Source: Aquibium carbonis
Lineage (GTDB): Bacteria > Pseudomonadota > Alphaproteobacteria > Rhizobiales > Rhizobiaceae
Assembly (NCBI RefSeq): GCF_003970795.1
Contig: NZ_RWKW01000071.1
Span: 1-64,000 of the forward strand
Direction of reading: 5' to 3'
Length of the DNA: 64,000 nucleotides
A program made the translations under genes and the position numbers. The notes under the pieces were generated by a model that was not told where the DNA came from, ran no database searches, and saw nothing but the letters and a program-made list of their open reading frames with translations. This document shows positions 46,980-56,731 of this stretch, one piece after another; within the stretch, counting starts at the first letter, position 1, and every line of letters starts with the position of its first letter.

Positions 46980-47990
46980 ATGCGCATGACATCGACAGGC
47001 ACCATCGCCGCTTTGGCCGCATCCCTTTCCATTTTCCCGGCGCTTGCGCAGGAAAACGGAACGCTGACGGTCTACACCTATGAGAGCTTCACCGCCGAAT
47101 GGGGCCCCGGCCCACAGATCGAAAAGGCTTTCGAGGCCGAGTGCGACTGCGACGTCACTTTCGTCTCGGTGGCCGACGGCGTTGCGCTTCTCAATCGTCT
47201 GAAGCTGGAGGGCGGTGAAACCAAGGCCGACATCGTGCTCGGCCTCGACACCAACCTGACCGTCGACGCGAAGGCGACCGGCCTGTTTTCGCCCCATGGC
47301 ATCGATGGGTCGACGGTCGAGGTGCCCGGCGGCTGGACCGACGAGGTGTTCCTTCCTTTCGACTACGGCTATTTCGCCGTCGTCTACGACACGCAGGCGC
47401 TGGACACGCCCCCCGCGAGCCTGAAGGAGCTGGTGGAGGGCGACGCCAGCCAGAAGATCGTCATCCAGGATCCGCGCACCTCGACGCCGGGCCTCGGCCT
47501 GCTCCTGTGGGTGAAGGCCGTGTATGGCGACGATTCCGCGGCAGCCTGGGCCAAGCTGAAGGACCGGGTTCTGACCGTCACGCCGGGCTGGAGCGAGGCA
47601 TATGGCCTGTTCACCGCCGGCGAGACGCCGATGGTTCTGTCCTACACCACGTCCCCCGCCTATCACATGATCGCCGAGGATACCGAGCGATACCAGGCAG
47701 CGAGCTTCGAGGAAGGTCACTACATGCAGGTCGAGGTGGCCGGCATCACCACGAAAGGCGCCGCAAACCCGCTGTCGGCCCGTTTCATGGCCTTCATGAC
47801 CGGCCCCGGCTTCCAGGATGCCATTCCGGAGGCGAACTGGATGTACCCGGCCGGCCCGGTGTCGGAACCGTTGAACCCGGCCTTCGACAAGCTGGTCCAG
47901 CCGACGACGACGCTGATCCTGTCGCCCGAAACGGTCGCGCAGAACCGCAAGGCCTGGGTCGACGAGTGGCTGTCGGCCATGAGCAACTAA
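46980..47990 (+). CDS. thiB: Thiamine ABC transporter substrate-binding protein
   Basis: This 336-residue periplasmic protein binds thiamine or its phosphates. It has a signal peptide ([16 protein letters not shown]) and ThiB marks: [53 protein letters not shown] and [30 protein letters not shown]. The start at 46980 has the riboswitch-controlled GGAGG seven bases upstream; another ATG lies two codons on. It is the first gene of thiBPQ. Confidence 0.95.
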   Translation: MRMTSTGTIAALAASLSIFPALAQENGTLTVYTYESFTAEWGPGPQIEKAFEAECDCDVTFVSVADGVALLNRLKLEGGETKADIVLGLDTNLTVDAKATGLFSPHGIDGSTVEVPGGWTDEVFLPFDYGYFAVVYDTQALDTPPASLKELVEGDASQKIVIQDPRTSTPGLGLLLWVKAVYGDDSAAAWAKLKDRVLTVTPGWSEAYGLFTAGETPMVLSYTTSPAYHMIAEDTERYQAASFEEGHYMQVEVAGITTKGAANPLSARFMAFMTGPGFQDAIPEANWMYPAGPVSEPLNPAFDKLVQPTTTLILSPETVAQNRKAWVDEWLSAMSN

Positions 47991-48003
47991 ACCAGCCGCC
48001 GCG

Positions 48004-49614
48004 ATGCGCCACCTTCCATCCCCGACGATCACGTGGGGCATCGCGGCTTTCGGATTCGTGGCGCTGCTTGCGGCGGGCGCTTTCGCCGGCCTGCTCCTGG
48101 AAGGCGCGCAGGACTTGCCCGCCGCGCTGGCAGGTTTCGATTCATACCTGCTGCGGGTGGCCCGCTTCACGCTTTGGCAGGCGCTCCTGTCGACGCTGAT
48201 CTCGGTCGGGCCGGCACTTCTGGTGGCGCGTGCGCTCTCCAGCCACCCGTCGTTTTTCGGGCGCCGTGCCCTCCTGATGCTGTTTGCCGTTCCGCTCGCG
48301 CTTCCGGCGCTTGTGGCCGCCCTCGGCGTCCTGGCGCTTCTCGGGCGCGCCGGGCTTTTTGCCGACGCCTATCGCTGGTTCGGCGGCGGCCAGTGGCCCG
48401 GCATATACGGGCTCTCGGGCATTCTGGTCGCCCATGCCTTCTTCAACCTGCCGCTGGCCACGCGGCTATGCTTGAACGCCCTCGATGCCATCCCGGCCGA
48501 CCAGTGGCGGCTGGCGAGCCAGTTGGGCATGGGTACCGCCGCGCGCTGGCAACTGATCGAGTGGCCAGCGCTTCGTTCGGCCTTGCCGGGCATCGCCGCG
48601 CTCGTCTTCATGCTCTGCCTCGGCTCCTTCACGATCGTGCTCACGCTTGGCGGCGGACCGGCCGCGACGACGCTGGAGGTTGCGATCTACCAGTCGCTTC
48701 GCTTCGATTTCGATCCCGCTCGCGCCCTGGCCCTGACGACGCTGCAACTCGGGCTGACGGCGCTCGTCCTGGCGCTGCTGTTCCGGCTCGGCGCCGATCT
48801 CGCCGGCACCGCCAACCTCTCGGTCTCGGCGCGGCGCCACGCCAGGCCCGGCCGGCTCGAAGCCGCGTTCAACACGGTCGTCGTCCTGCTTGCCGCTGCG
48901 TTGGTCGCCGCCCCCCTGGCCGCGGTCGTCGCGGCGGGGCTCCGGTCGGACCTGGCCCGCCTGGCCACGGAGAACACCGTGCGCGACGCCGTCGCGACGA
49001 GCCTCGTGCTGGCGACGCTTTCGGCTGGCCTGTGCGTCGCGCTGACCCTGTCCATGGTCGGCGCGCGCCATCGGCTCGCGGGCGCACGGCGCCGCGCGAG
49101 ACCCGGTTTCCTGGAGCGTGCGCTCGACGGCGGCGCGAGCCTGATCCTCGTCGTTCCGCCCATCGTGATCGGCGCGGGCTGGTTCATCCTGTTGCGGCGC
49201 ACGGCCGACGTCTTCGCGCTTGCCCCGGTGATGGTGGTCGCCGTCAATGCCGCGATGGCGATCCCTTTCGCCATGCGCGCCATCCGCCCGGCCCATGACG
49301 ACGCCGCGTCCAGGCACGACCGGCTTTGCGCGCAGCTCGGCATCCGAGGGATCGACCGCTGGCGGCTGATCGACTGGCCGGCCCTCAAGCGGCCGCTCGC
49401 CACCGGATTCGCCTTTGCAATGGCGCTTTCGCTCGGCGATCTGGGCGTGATCGCACTGTTTGGAAGCGATGCGTTCCAGACCTTGCCCTATCTGCTGCTT
49501 CAGCGCATGGGCAGCTATCGCACGGCCGACGCGGCGGGGCTCGCGCTGATCCTGGCGCTGCTGTGCCTGGCGCTGATGCTGATCGCGGAGCGCCTGGGCG
49601 GGAGACGGCAATGA
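48004..49614 (+). CDS. thiP: Thiamine ABC transporter permease
   Basis: This 536-residue inner-membrane protein fuses two permease domains, as usual for ThiP. The EAA-like loops are DQWRLASQLGMGTAARWQLIEWP in the first half and SRHDRLCAQLGIRGIDRWRLIDWP in the second, and about 12 helices are predicted. FMLCLGSFTIVLTLGGGP is typical of ThiP. The ATG is 13 bases after thiB. The stop overlaps the thiQ start by four bases. Confidence 0.94.
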   Translation: MRHLPSPTITWGIAAFGFVALLAAGAFAGLLLEGAQDLPAALAGFDSYLLRVARFTLWQALLSTLISVGPALLVARALSSHPSFFGRRALLMLFAVPLALPALVAALGVLALLGRAGLFADAYRWFGGGQWPGIYGLSGILVAHAFFNLPLATRLCLNALDAIPADQWRLASQLGMGTAARWQLIEWPALRSALPGIAALVFMLCLGSFTIVLTLGGGPAATTLEVAIYQSLRFDFDPARALALTTLQLGLTALVLALLFRLGADLAGTANLSVSARRHARPGRLEAAFNTVVVLLAAALVAAPLAAVVAAGLRSDLARLATENTVRDAVATSLVLATLSAGLCVALTLSMVGARHRLAGARRRARPGFLERALDGGASLILVVPPIVIGAGWFILLRRTADVFALAPVMVVAVNAAMAIPFAMRAIRPAHDDAASRHDRLCAQLGIRGIDRWRLIDWPALKRPLATGFAFAMALSLGDLGVIALFGSDAFQTLPYLLLQRMGSYRTADAAGLALILALLCLALMLIAERLGGRRQ

Positions 49615-50354
49615 CGCGCGCAACGGGGACCGGGGGAGCGGAAGTCGTGCTTGATGGCGTCGAGTTTGCCTGGCCGGGCGGACCGCCGATGCGCTTCGAC
49701 CTGTCGGTTCCCTCAGGCGAGATCCTCGCGCTCATGGGGCCCAGCGGATCGGGCAAGTCGACGCTTCTGTCGCTGATCGCCGGCTTCGAAACGCCATCGG
49801 CCGGGGAGATACGGATCGCCGGCAAGGACGTTTCCCCGTTAGCGCCGGCCTTGCGCCCTGTCTCCATGATCTTCCAGGAAAACAACCTCTTTGCCCATCT
49901 GGACGTCGCCGCGAATGTCGGGCTCGGTCGTTCGCCCTCGCTGCGCCTGTCGGCCGAGGATCGCGCCGAGATCGGACAGGCGCTGGCGCGCGTCGGTCTT
50001 GCCGGCAAGGAAGGGCGGCTGCCGCGCGAACTGTCCGGCGGCGAGCGCCAACGCGTCGCGCTCGCCCGCGTTCTGGTGCGCGATCGTCCCGTCCTGTTGC
50101 TCGACGAGGCCTTTGCCTCGCTCGGGCCTGCGCTTCGCGACGACATGCTCGACCTCGTCGGCGATCTTCATGCGTCGAAGGGGATGACCGTGATCATGGT
50201 CACCCACGATCCGCATGATGCGCGGCGCATCGCGTCGCGAACCGCCATCATGGAGAAGGGCGCGATCGCCGAGGTCGCCACGACGGAGGCCCTTTTCAGC
50301 GGCGAGCGCTCGGAGGCTCTGGCCCGCTATCTGGGGCACGGAACGTCGCGATAA
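49611..50354 (+). CDS. thiQ: Thiamine ABC transporter ATP-binding protein
   Basis: This 247-residue ATPase powers thiamine import. Walker A is GPSGSGKST, the signature is LSGGERQRVALARVL, Walker B is VLLLDEAFA with a ThiQ-typical DEA, and the switch histidine is in VTHDPHDA. It has no C-terminal regulatory domain, as expected for ThiQ. The ATG overlaps the thiP stop. It completes a riboswitch-controlled operon. The 3' end lies 178 bases before the M48 protease gene. Confidence 0.94.
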   Translation: MTRATGTGGAEVVLDGVEFAWPGGPPMRFDLSVPSGEILALMGPSGSGKSTLLSLIAGFETPSAGEIRIAGKDVSPLAPALRPVSMIFQENNLFAHLDVAANVGLGRSPSLRLSAEDRAEIGQALARVGLAGKEGRLPRELSGGERQRVALARVLVRDRPVLLLDEAFASLGPALRDDMLDLVGDLHASKGMTVIMVTHDPHDARRIASRTAIMEKGAIAEVATTEALFSGERSEALARYLGHGTSR

Positions 50355-50532
50355 CAAAGAATTGCCCGGATCGGGACATATTTGTTCCGCAGCTCTGGGG
50401 CAATGGCGTAGAAGCTTTGGTAACCGGCGTCTTCGACTATGGCGTTCCATGGCCAGATTGCGGCAGCGCCCGGTGATTCGGGTCGTGGGCGGCCGGGAAG
50501 GATCAGTTCTGAGACAGGTTGAGGCTGAGGCC

Positions 50533-52026
50533 ATGCAGGGTGCGGGCGCTTCACTACCCGCTGGACGGACGCTGCGGCTGATGCTGGCCAGCGCGGGCCT
50601 GATGCTGCTTGCCGGTTGCCAGGGTTTGGGCCCGAGCATCAGCGAGCAGAGCTTCGTGCCCTCGTCGAACCCGGTCACCGTCGATACCGTGACGCGCAAC
50701 GACCGCATGGTGGCGCTGGCGCGCGCCCAGCACCCGCGCATCCTGGCGACCTATGGCGGTGAATATTCCGATCCGAAGCTGGAGCGCATGGTGGCCAAGG
50801 TGGTGGGCAGCCTCACGGTCGCTTCGGGCAATCCCGACCAGACCTACCAGATCACGCTGCTCGATTCGCCGAACGTCAACGCTTTCGCCCTCCCCGGCGG
50901 TTTCCTCTACGTGACGCGCGGACTGCTGGCGCTCGCCAATGATTCGGCCGAGCTGGCCGCCGTGATCGCGCATGAGATGGGCCACGTGACCGCCAATCAC
51001 GGCATCCAGCGCCAGCAAAAGGAAGCCGAGGAGCAACTCGCCTCGCAGGTGGTGGACGACGTTCTGTCGGACAACCAGGTAGCTCGCGCGGCGGTCGTGC
51101 GCGGCAAGCTGAGGCTGGCGCAGTTCTCCCGCAACCAGGAGCTCGAGGCCGACAGCATCGGCATCAAGACCATCGGCAGCGCCGGCTACGATCCCTATTC
51201 CGCGGCCCGCTTCCTCCAGTCCATGGCCTCCTACTCCGATTTCCGCAGCATCAGCGGCGCCACCGATGCGAGCCTCGACTTCCTGGCCTCGCACCCCAAC
51301 GCCCCGCAGCGCATCGATCTGGCGCTGCGCCATGCCCGCCAGTTCGGCGCGCCGGGGGCGGGACGCCGCGACCGCGATTCCTACCTCGCCGGCATCGACG
51401 GCATGCTGTTTGGCGACACGCCGGAAGAAGGCTACGTGCGCGGTCGCAACTTCGAGCACCCGACGCTTGGCGTGACCTTCAGCGTGCCGGAGGGGTTCGT
51501 CATCGACAATTCGGCCGCCGCGGTCACGGCCGCGGGACCGGGCGACGTGGCGGTTCGCTTCGACGGCGTGGCGCTCAACCGCAACAAGAAGCTGGACGAC
51601 TATCTGCGCAGCGGCTGGGTCGCGGGCCTCGATCCGGCGAGCATCCGCACGCTCTCCATCAACGGCAACGAAGCAGCCGTCGCCTATGCACAGGCGGACA
51701 AGTGGACCTTCCACATCGCGGTGGTACGCGCCGGCGGCCAGGTCTATCGCCTGCTGACGGCAGCCCCGCGCGGGAGCGAAAGCCTGGAGACGACCGCCTC
51801 GACGGTGACCGGCAGCTTCCGGCTTCTCGGCGAGAGCGAACGCAAGGAACTGAAGCCGCTGCGCATCCGCGTCGTCACCGTCCAGCCGGGCGAGACCGCC
51901 GGCAGCATCGCCGCGCGCATGAACGGCGTGGGCCGCGCGCTCGACATGTTCAGGCTGCTCAATGCGTTGCCGCCCGGCGGAAGCGTCTCGCCGGGCGACA
52001 AGGTCAAGATCATCACCGACCAGTAG
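50533..52026 (+). CDS. M48-family metalloprotease, lipoprotein
   Basis: This 497-residue protein is a lipid-anchored periplasmic protease of the BepA/LoiP kind. A lipobox (LMLLAGC, Cys29) ends the signal peptide. The zinc motif is HEMGH (residues 147-151), with the third ligand in NQELEADSIGIK. The C terminus has a LysM-like part (VVTVQPGETAGSIAARM to GDKVKIIT) that may bind cell wall. I chose the ATG at 50533, which gives a normal signal peptide; an ATG 28 codons earlier is less likely. Such proteases mend outer-membrane assembly. It is convergent with rpoH2. Confidence 0.85.
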   Translation: MQGAGASLPAGRTLRLMLASAGLMLLAGCQGLGPSISEQSFVPSSNPVTVDTVTRNDRMVALARAQHPRILATYGGEYSDPKLERMVAKVVGSLTVASGNPDQTYQITLLDSPNVNAFALPGGFLYVTRGLLALANDSAELAAVIAHEMGHVTANHGIQRQQKEAEEQLASQVVDDVLSDNQVARAAVVRGKLRLAQFSRNQELEADSIGIKTIGSAGYDPYSAARFLQSMASYSDFRSISGATDASLDFLASHPNAPQRIDLALRHARQFGAPGAGRRDRDSYLAGIDGMLFGDTPEEGYVRGRNFEHPTLGVTFSVPEGFVIDNSAAAVTAAGPGDVAVRFDGVALNRNKKLDDYLRSGWVAGLDPASIRTLSINGNEAAVAYAQADKWTFHIAVVRAGGQVYRLLTAAPRGSESLETTASTVTGSFRLLGESERKELKPLRIRVVTVQPGETAGSIAARMNGVGRALDMFRLLNALPPGGSVSPGDKVKIITDQ

Positions 52027-52044
52027 GCGGGGGCTTCCCCCGCC
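52026..52044. terminator. Hairpin between convergent M48 protease and rpoH genes
   Basis: GGCGGGGG-CTT-CCCCCGCC is a perfect 8-bp stem in the 24 bases between two converging stops. It could stop transcription from both sides, though neither strand has a T-run. Confidence 0.45.
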
Positions 52045-52050
52045 GGCGGG

Positions 52051-52917
52051 TCAGATCATGGCCGGGGCCATTTCCGGATTGATCTTCAGGAGCGCGGTTC
52101 GCAGCTTCTGCATGGCGCGGGTCTCGATCTGGCGCACGCGCTCCTTGGAGATGCCGAGTTTCTCGCCGAGTGATTCGAGCGTCGCACCCTCGTCGCGCAG
52201 CCGGCGCTCGCGGATGATGCGCAGCTCGCGCTCGTTCAGTACGCCCAGCGCCCGGTTGAGCCACAGGACGCGGCGTTCGTCGTCGACGGAGGCGGCGACG
52301 ACTTCGTCCGGCGTCGGTGCATCCGACACGAGGAAGTCCATGCGTTCCGATCCGGCCTCGCCATCGTCGGAGAGCGGCGCGTTGAGCGAGGAGTCCGGGC
52401 CTGAAAGGCGCGAATCCATCAGCGCTACGTCGGATACCGAAACGCCGATGGCGTCGGCGATCTCCTTGTAGACAGCCGCGCCGCGCAACGGTTCCGACCC
52501 TTGCGCCAGTCGCGCGCGCAGACGGCGCAGGTTGAAGAACAGCGCCTTCTGCGCCGAACTCGTCCCACCGCGCACGATCGACCAGTTGCGCAGGATGTAG
52601 TCCTGCATCGAGGCACGGATCCACCAGGTGGCATAGGTGGAAAACCGCACCTCCCGGTCGGGTTCGAACCGGGCGGCGGCCTCCAGCAGGCCGACATGGC
52701 CCTCCTGGATCAGATCGCTGAGGGGGAGGCCGAAATAGCGAAACTTTGTCGCCATCGAAATGACGAGGCGCATGTGCGCCATGGTGATCCGGTGCAGCGC
52801 TTCCTGGTCGCGTTTTTCTTTCCAGCGCACGGCGAGTTCGTGTTCCTCGATCCGGTCGAGATACGGCGCCTTGCGAGCGGCGCTGATCATGGAAGTCCCG
52901 GCTGGTTCGGCATTCAT
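52051..52917 (-). CDS. rpoH2: RNA polymerase sigma-32-type factor (RpoH2-like)
   Basis: This 288-residue alternative sigma factor has region 2 (HMRLVISMATKFRYFGLPLSDLIQEGHVGLLEAAARFEPDREVRFSTYATWWIRASMQDYILRNWSIVR, of which the -10 recognition helix is the end), the RpoH box QKALFFNLRRLR, and region 4 (LESLGEKLGISKERVRQIETRAMQKLR). The box marks it as RpoH. It differs from housekeeping RpoH1 in its N terminus and probably corresponds to RpoH2, which responds to oxidative or singlet-oxygen stress in rhizobia. AGGAG lies six bases before the ATG. Confidence 0.82.
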   Translation of the reverse strand: MNAEPAGTSMISAARKAPYLDRIEEHELAVRWKEKRDQEALHRITMAHMRLVISMATKFRYFGLPLSDLIQEGHVGLLEAAARFEPDREVRFSTYATWWIRASMQDYILRNWSIVRGGTSSAQKALFFNLRRLRARLAQGSEPLRGAAVYKEIADAIGVSVSDVALMDSRLSGPDSSLNAPLSDDGEAGSERMDFLVSDAPTPDEVVAASVDDERRVLWLNRALGVLNERELRIIRERRLRDEGATLESLGEKLGISKERVRQIETRAMQKLRTALLKINPEMAPAMI

Positions 52918-53072
52918 GGACCGCTCCTGAACTTGCGATGGTTATCGCTGCGCTTTACGTTCGCGCCGTCCCTCTGGATCAGCGCGACGCGGAGGAGCCG
53001 ATTCCGGAACCCCGCCGGAGCAGGGCGCGCGGTTGCAGCTGATACGGAACTCCACCCATCGGAGAACGTTCC

Positions 53073-54863
53073 ATGATCTCGATCGACCGGGCCGACCTGG
53101 CCTTTCAGTTGCACGACGTGCTCGGGCTTGCCCGCCTGAGCGCAATTCCCCGTTTTGCAGACTATGACCGCGAAGCGATGGACGGCGTGCTGGAAACGGC
53201 CGAGCGGATCGCCATGGAGCATTTCCTGCCGCATGCCGCGCGCCTGGACGAGCACGAGCCGACATTCGTCGATGGCAAGGTGGAGATGGACGGAGCGGTC
53301 GCCGACGCGCTCGCCGTCTACCGCGACGCGGGGTTCTTCGGCGGCGCCTTCGACGTCGAGTGGGGCGGAACGCAGATGCCCGAGACCTTGCGGGTCGCGG
53401 CCGCCTTCGTCTTCTCGATGGCCAACATCTCCACTTCGGCCTATCCCTTCCTGACGGTCGGCGCGGCGAGGCTGATCGAATCCTTCGGCACGGACGCGCA
53501 GAAGGAGCGCTACCTGCGCCCGATGGTCGCGGGCCGCTTCTTTGGCACGATGTGTCTGTCCGAGCCGCAGGCGGGCTCCTCGCTGGCCGATATCACGACG
53601 CGGGCCGAACCGCAGGAGGACGGCAGCTACCTTATGGTCGGCCGCAAGATGTGGATCTCTGGCGGGGACCAGGAGATTTCGGACAACATCGTCCATCTGG
53701 TGCTCGCCCGCATCCCGGACGGACCGGCAGGCGTAAAGGGCATTTCGCTGTTCATCGTGCCCAAGCGGATCGTCGGCGAGGATGGAACGCCCGGCGAACG
53801 CAACGGCGTCTCGCTGGCCGGCCTGAACCACAAGATGGGCTATCGCGGCACCACCAATACGCTGCTCAACTTCGGCGAAGACGGGCCATGCCGGGGCGAA
53901 CTGCTCGGCGAGGCTCATCACGGCCTTTCCTACATGTTCCAGATGATGAACGAGGCCCGCATCGGCGTCGGCATGGGCGCAACGGCGCTCGCCGCCGCCG
54001 GCTATCGCGCCTCGCTCGCCTATGCCCGCGAGCGGCCGCAGGGCCGACCGGCCGGCGCCAAGGATCCCGCCACGCCACAGGTGCCGATCATCCAGCACGC
54101 CGACATCCGTCGTCTGCTGCTGGCGCAGAAGGCGGCCGTGGAAGGCGCGCTGGCGCTCTGCCTCTATTGCGCCGATCTCGTCGACCGCGCCCATGGCGAC
54201 CGGGAGGCGGCGATCGCGAAGGAAGAAGCGCTGCTGCTCGATCTCCTGACCCCGATCGCCAAGTCCTGGCCATCGGAATTCTGCCTCGAGGCCAACAAGC
54301 ACGCCATCCAGATCCTCGGCGGCTACGGCTATACGCGTGACTATCCGGTCGAACGCCTCTACCGGGACAACCGGCTGAACCCGATCCACGAGGGCACGCA
54401 CGGCATCCAGGGACTGGACCTGCTCGGCCGCAAGGTGGGCATGGGCGGAGGCGCCAGCGTCAAGGCGCTCGCCGGGCGGATCATGGCCGACGTTTCGGCC
54501 GCCCATCAGATCGCCTCGCTCGAAGCCTTCGCCGAGATGCTGGCGACCGAACTCGCCGAGACGGTCGCCACGACACGCCGGCTCGCCGTCGCCACCGCGA
54601 ATGAGCCGAGGCTGGCGCTGGCCAACGCGACCATCTACCTCGACATGTTCGGCCACGTGGTGATTGCCTGGATGTGGCTGCGCCAGGCGACCGTCGCCGC
54701 CAGAAAGCTTGCCGAGGGGTCCGGCGACGAGAACTTCCTGAACGGCAAGCTGTCGGCGTGCCGGTACTTCTTTACCTACGAACTGCCGAAAGCCAGGACG
54801 CAGCGCGCGCTGCTGGAATCGCTGGACGACACCACGCTCGCCATGAAGCAGGAGTGGTTCTGA
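53073..54863 (+). CDS. Acyl-CoA dehydrogenase, DmdC-like
   Basis: This 596-residue flavoenzyme is longer than common acyl-CoA dehydrogenases and has the extra C-terminal domain of the DmdC/AidB group. It shows MCLSEPQAGSSLADITTRA and VGRKMWISGGDQEI (FAD and substrate contacts), IQILGGYGYTRDYPVERLYRDNRLNPIHEGTHGIQGLDLLGRK, where the catalytic Glu is in the HEGT segment, and a tail ending with MKQEWF. DmdC acts on 3-methylmercaptopropionyl-CoA, but other long-chain acyl-CoAs are possible. It is divergent from rpoH2. Confidence 0.85.
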   Translation: MISIDRADLAFQLHDVLGLARLSAIPRFADYDREAMDGVLETAERIAMEHFLPHAARLDEHEPTFVDGKVEMDGAVADALAVYRDAGFFGGAFDVEWGGTQMPETLRVAAAFVFSMANISTSAYPFLTVGAARLIESFGTDAQKERYLRPMVAGRFFGTMCLSEPQAGSSLADITTRAEPQEDGSYLMVGRKMWISGGDQEISDNIVHLVLARIPDGPAGVKGISLFIVPKRIVGEDGTPGERNGVSLAGLNHKMGYRGTTNTLLNFGEDGPCRGELLGEAHHGLSYMFQMMNEARIGVGMGATALAAAGYRASLAYARERPQGRPAGAKDPATPQVPIIQHADIRRLLLAQKAAVEGALALCLYCADLVDRAHGDREAAIAKEEALLLDLLTPIAKSWPSEFCLEANKHAIQILGGYGYTRDYPVERLYRDNRLNPIHEGTHGIQGLDLLGRKVGMGGGASVKALAGRIMADVSAAHQIASLEAFAEMLATELAETVATTRRLAVATANEPRLALANATIYLDMFGHVVIAWMWLRQATVAARKLAEGSGDENFLNGKLSACRYFFTYELPKARTQRALLESLDDTTLAMKQEWF

Positions 54864-54881
54864 GGCTCGTCCCGCCTCGGT

Positions 54882-55244
54882 CTATCTGTCGGCGGGGCGC
54901 GACCGCGTGAAGGCGCCGGTGACGGCAACCGCGAGCCAGCCGACGATCATCAGCGTGCCGCCCGTGGGCGCCGCCATCGGAAATAGGCGCATGCCTGCGA
55001 AATCGCGCATCAGGAGGTCGCCGGCGAAGAGCGCCAGGCCGGCGAGCACGACGAATGCGGCAAGGCGCATCGGCCTGCTCGACGGGGCGAGGCCGACCGC
55101 CAGAAAGGCCCCGGCATGCATGAGCAGGAAGGACGCCGCGGTGCCGGTGTTGCCGCCGCCGGCATGCGCGGCCGCAGCCGAAAGCACCACCCCGGCCGCG
55201 CCACACAGGCCGCCAGCCACCGTCAGAACCCTTGCCGTCGTCAT
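54882..55244 (-). CDS. DUF423 membrane protein
   Basis: This 120-residue inner-membrane protein has four predicted helices and the DUF423 pattern: VAGGLCGAAGVVLSAAAAHAGG, HAGAFLAVGLA, LAGLALFAGDLLMRDF and APTGGTLMIVGWLAVAVTG. The usual role is unknown. The start at 55244 is preferred to earlier in-frame codons, which add a non-membrane Arg-rich stretch. It is convergent with the acyl-CoA dehydrogenase gene, 18 bases apart. Confidence 0.82.
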   Translation of the reverse strand: MTTARVLTVAGGLCGAAGVVLSAAAAHAGGGNTGTAASFLLMHAGAFLAVGLAPSSRPMRLAAFVVLAGLALFAGDLLMRDFAGMRLFPMAAPTGGTLMIVGWLAVAVTGAFTRSRPADR

Positions 55245-55372
55245 CGTCCGTCCCCGTGCAAATGGCGCTTCCCAGAACCGCCCTACGAAAGCGCCGCGTT
55301 TACGCCCGTGTCGAGCCATGGCATAAGCGACGCATTGCCGCCCCACCCTTTCCGATATGAAGAGCCTCAGCG

Positions 55373-55678
55373 ATGAGCGACGCCGCCACCACGCCGCGAA
55401 CCATCACCGAGCCGAAGACAGAACGACCGCGCCTGCACAAGGTGATCCTGTTCAACGACGATTTCACGCCGCGCGACTTCGTGGTCATGGTGTTGAAGGC
55501 CGAATTCCGGCTGAATGCAGACCAGGCCCGGCGGGTTATGATCACCGCTCACCAGCGCGGCGTCTGCGTGGTCGCGGTGTTTCCCAAGGACGTTGCCGAA
55601 ACCAAGGCCACGCGCGCGACGGAAGCAGGCCGCAAGATGGGCTACCCGCTGCTGTTCCGCACCGAGCCGGAAGCGTGA
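55373..55678 (+). CDS. clpS: ATP-dependent Clp protease adaptor ClpS (ClpS2-like)
   Basis: This 101-residue adaptor brings N-degron proteins to ClpAP. It has the recognition core HKVILFNDDFTPRDFVVMVL, including the Asn-Asp pair, and MITAHQRGVCVVAVFPKDVAETKATRA. The absence of clpA nearby and the C terminus KMGYPLLFRTEPEA fit the ClpS2 paralogue found in rhizobia rather than the clpA-linked ClpS1. The ATG lies in a region with moderate ribosome-binding signal. It is convergent with carD; a strong hairpin separates them. Confidence 0.88.
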   Translation: MSDAATTPRTITEPKTERPRLHKVILFNDDFTPRDFVVMVLKAEFRLNADQARRVMITAHQRGVCVVAVFPKDVAETKATRATEAGRKMGYPLLFRTEPEA

Positions 55679-55763
55679 CCTTTTCCGCGTAGAGCCCGCA
55701 CAGGGCGGTTTCAGGGGTCGCGCCCGCAGGGACGGTCGTGGCCGTGGCCCGGGTCCAATGCAA

Positions 55764-55793
55764 GAGGCCCGGCCAGTTGCCTGGTCGGGCCTC
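55764..55793. terminator. Bidirectional hairpin between clpS and carD
   Basis: GAGGCCCGGCCA and TGGTCGGGCCTC form a 12-bp stem (one G-T/C-A difference) around GTTGCC, between the converging clpS and carD genes. No clear T-run follows on either strand, so it is a likely but imperfect terminator. Confidence 0.55.
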
Positions 55794-55821
55794 GTGACAA
55801 TGAAAATGGCGAAAAAGAAGG

Positions 55822-56400
55822 TTACGCTGCGACTTCCTGCTCGGTGTCGTCGCCTTCGTTGTCGGCCTTGACGCCGCGACGCGGACCCTTGTTGAGGTTG
55901 GTCTCGATCAGCCGCACCGCCTCGGTGTCGGACATGCGGTTGACCGCCGCGATTTCGCGCGCCATGCGGTCGAGAGCGGCTTCGTAGAGCTGCCGCTCGG
56001 AATAGGACTGCTCCGGCTGGTTGTCGGCGCGGTAGAGGTCGCGAACGACTTCCGCAATCGAGATCAGGTCGCCCGAGTTGATCTTGGCGTCATACTCCTG
56101 CGCGCGGCGCGACCACATGGTGCGCTTCACGCGGGCGCGGCCCTGCACGACCTTCAGCGCGCGATCGACATAGTCCGTCTCGGACAGTTTGCGCATGCCG
56201 ATGGTCGCGGCCTTGGCGACCGGAACCTTCAACCGCATCTTGTCCTTCTGGAAGTCGATGACGAACAGCTCCAGCTTGTGGCCGGCGACTTCCTGCTCCT
56301 CGATGGCCACGATCTGGCCGACGCCGTGCGCCGGATAGACAATGTACTCCGTGGTCTTGAAGCCGTTGCGCGCTGCTGTCTTTTTCTGCTGGGTTGCCAT
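55822..56400 (-). CDS. carD: CarD-family transcriptional regulator
   Basis: This 192-residue protein binds RNA polymerase and stabilises open complexes, especially at ribosomal promoters. It has the CarD RNA-polymerase-interacting domain (YIVYPAHGVGQIVAIEEQEVAGHKLELFVIDF) and the DNA-binding helical part with a Trp in VKRTMWSRRAQEYDAKINSG and YSERQLYEAALDRMAREIAAV. The ATG at 56400 gives the family N terminus; AAGGAG lies ten bases upstream. Downstream on the same strand is nothing nearer than clpS, which converges. Confidence 0.93.
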   Translation of the reverse strand: MATQQKKTAARNGFKTTEYIVYPAHGVGQIVAIEEQEVAGHKLELFVIDFQKDKMRLKVPVAKAATIGMRKLSETDYVDRALKVVQGRARVKRTMWSRRAQEYDAKINSGDLISIAEVVRDLYRADNQPEQSYSERQLYEAALDRMAREIAAVNRMSDTEAVRLIETNLNKGPRRGVKADNEGDDTEQEVAA

Positions 56401-56682
56401 ACGCCCTGAACTCCTTAGCTTCGGCAGCGGCTCTTTACGGCCGCGATCATGCTGCGGCCGAATGCCGCCCGGATCCGACTGCGCGCGCAAACAACCAATC
56501 TCCGGTGAAGAAACCGATGACATCGGCACAAGCTTTCCAGCCTGAGCCAAGTCACCTTGGACCGGAAATTGATCGCACCTTTCGAGAATTAGGGCGTTTG
56601 CGCCACAAACGGACGATGTCTCACCTGCATGACGACCATATGTAACATAAATATGCGAAAGAATCAACAACTTGCTGCACAA

Positions 56683-56722
56683 GCGAACGGCAGCGCCATC
56701 CTGATGGGCGGCGCCCGTTCGC
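56683..56722 (-). terminator. Hairpin downstream of fdxA
   Basis: GCGAACGG (56683-56690) pairs with CCGTTCGC (56715-56722), with further GC-rich pairing inside. It lies 35 bases past the fdxA stop on the fdxA strand. No T-run follows directly, so termination is possible but not certain. Confidence 0.4.
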
Positions 56723-56731
56723 GGCAAGGTT

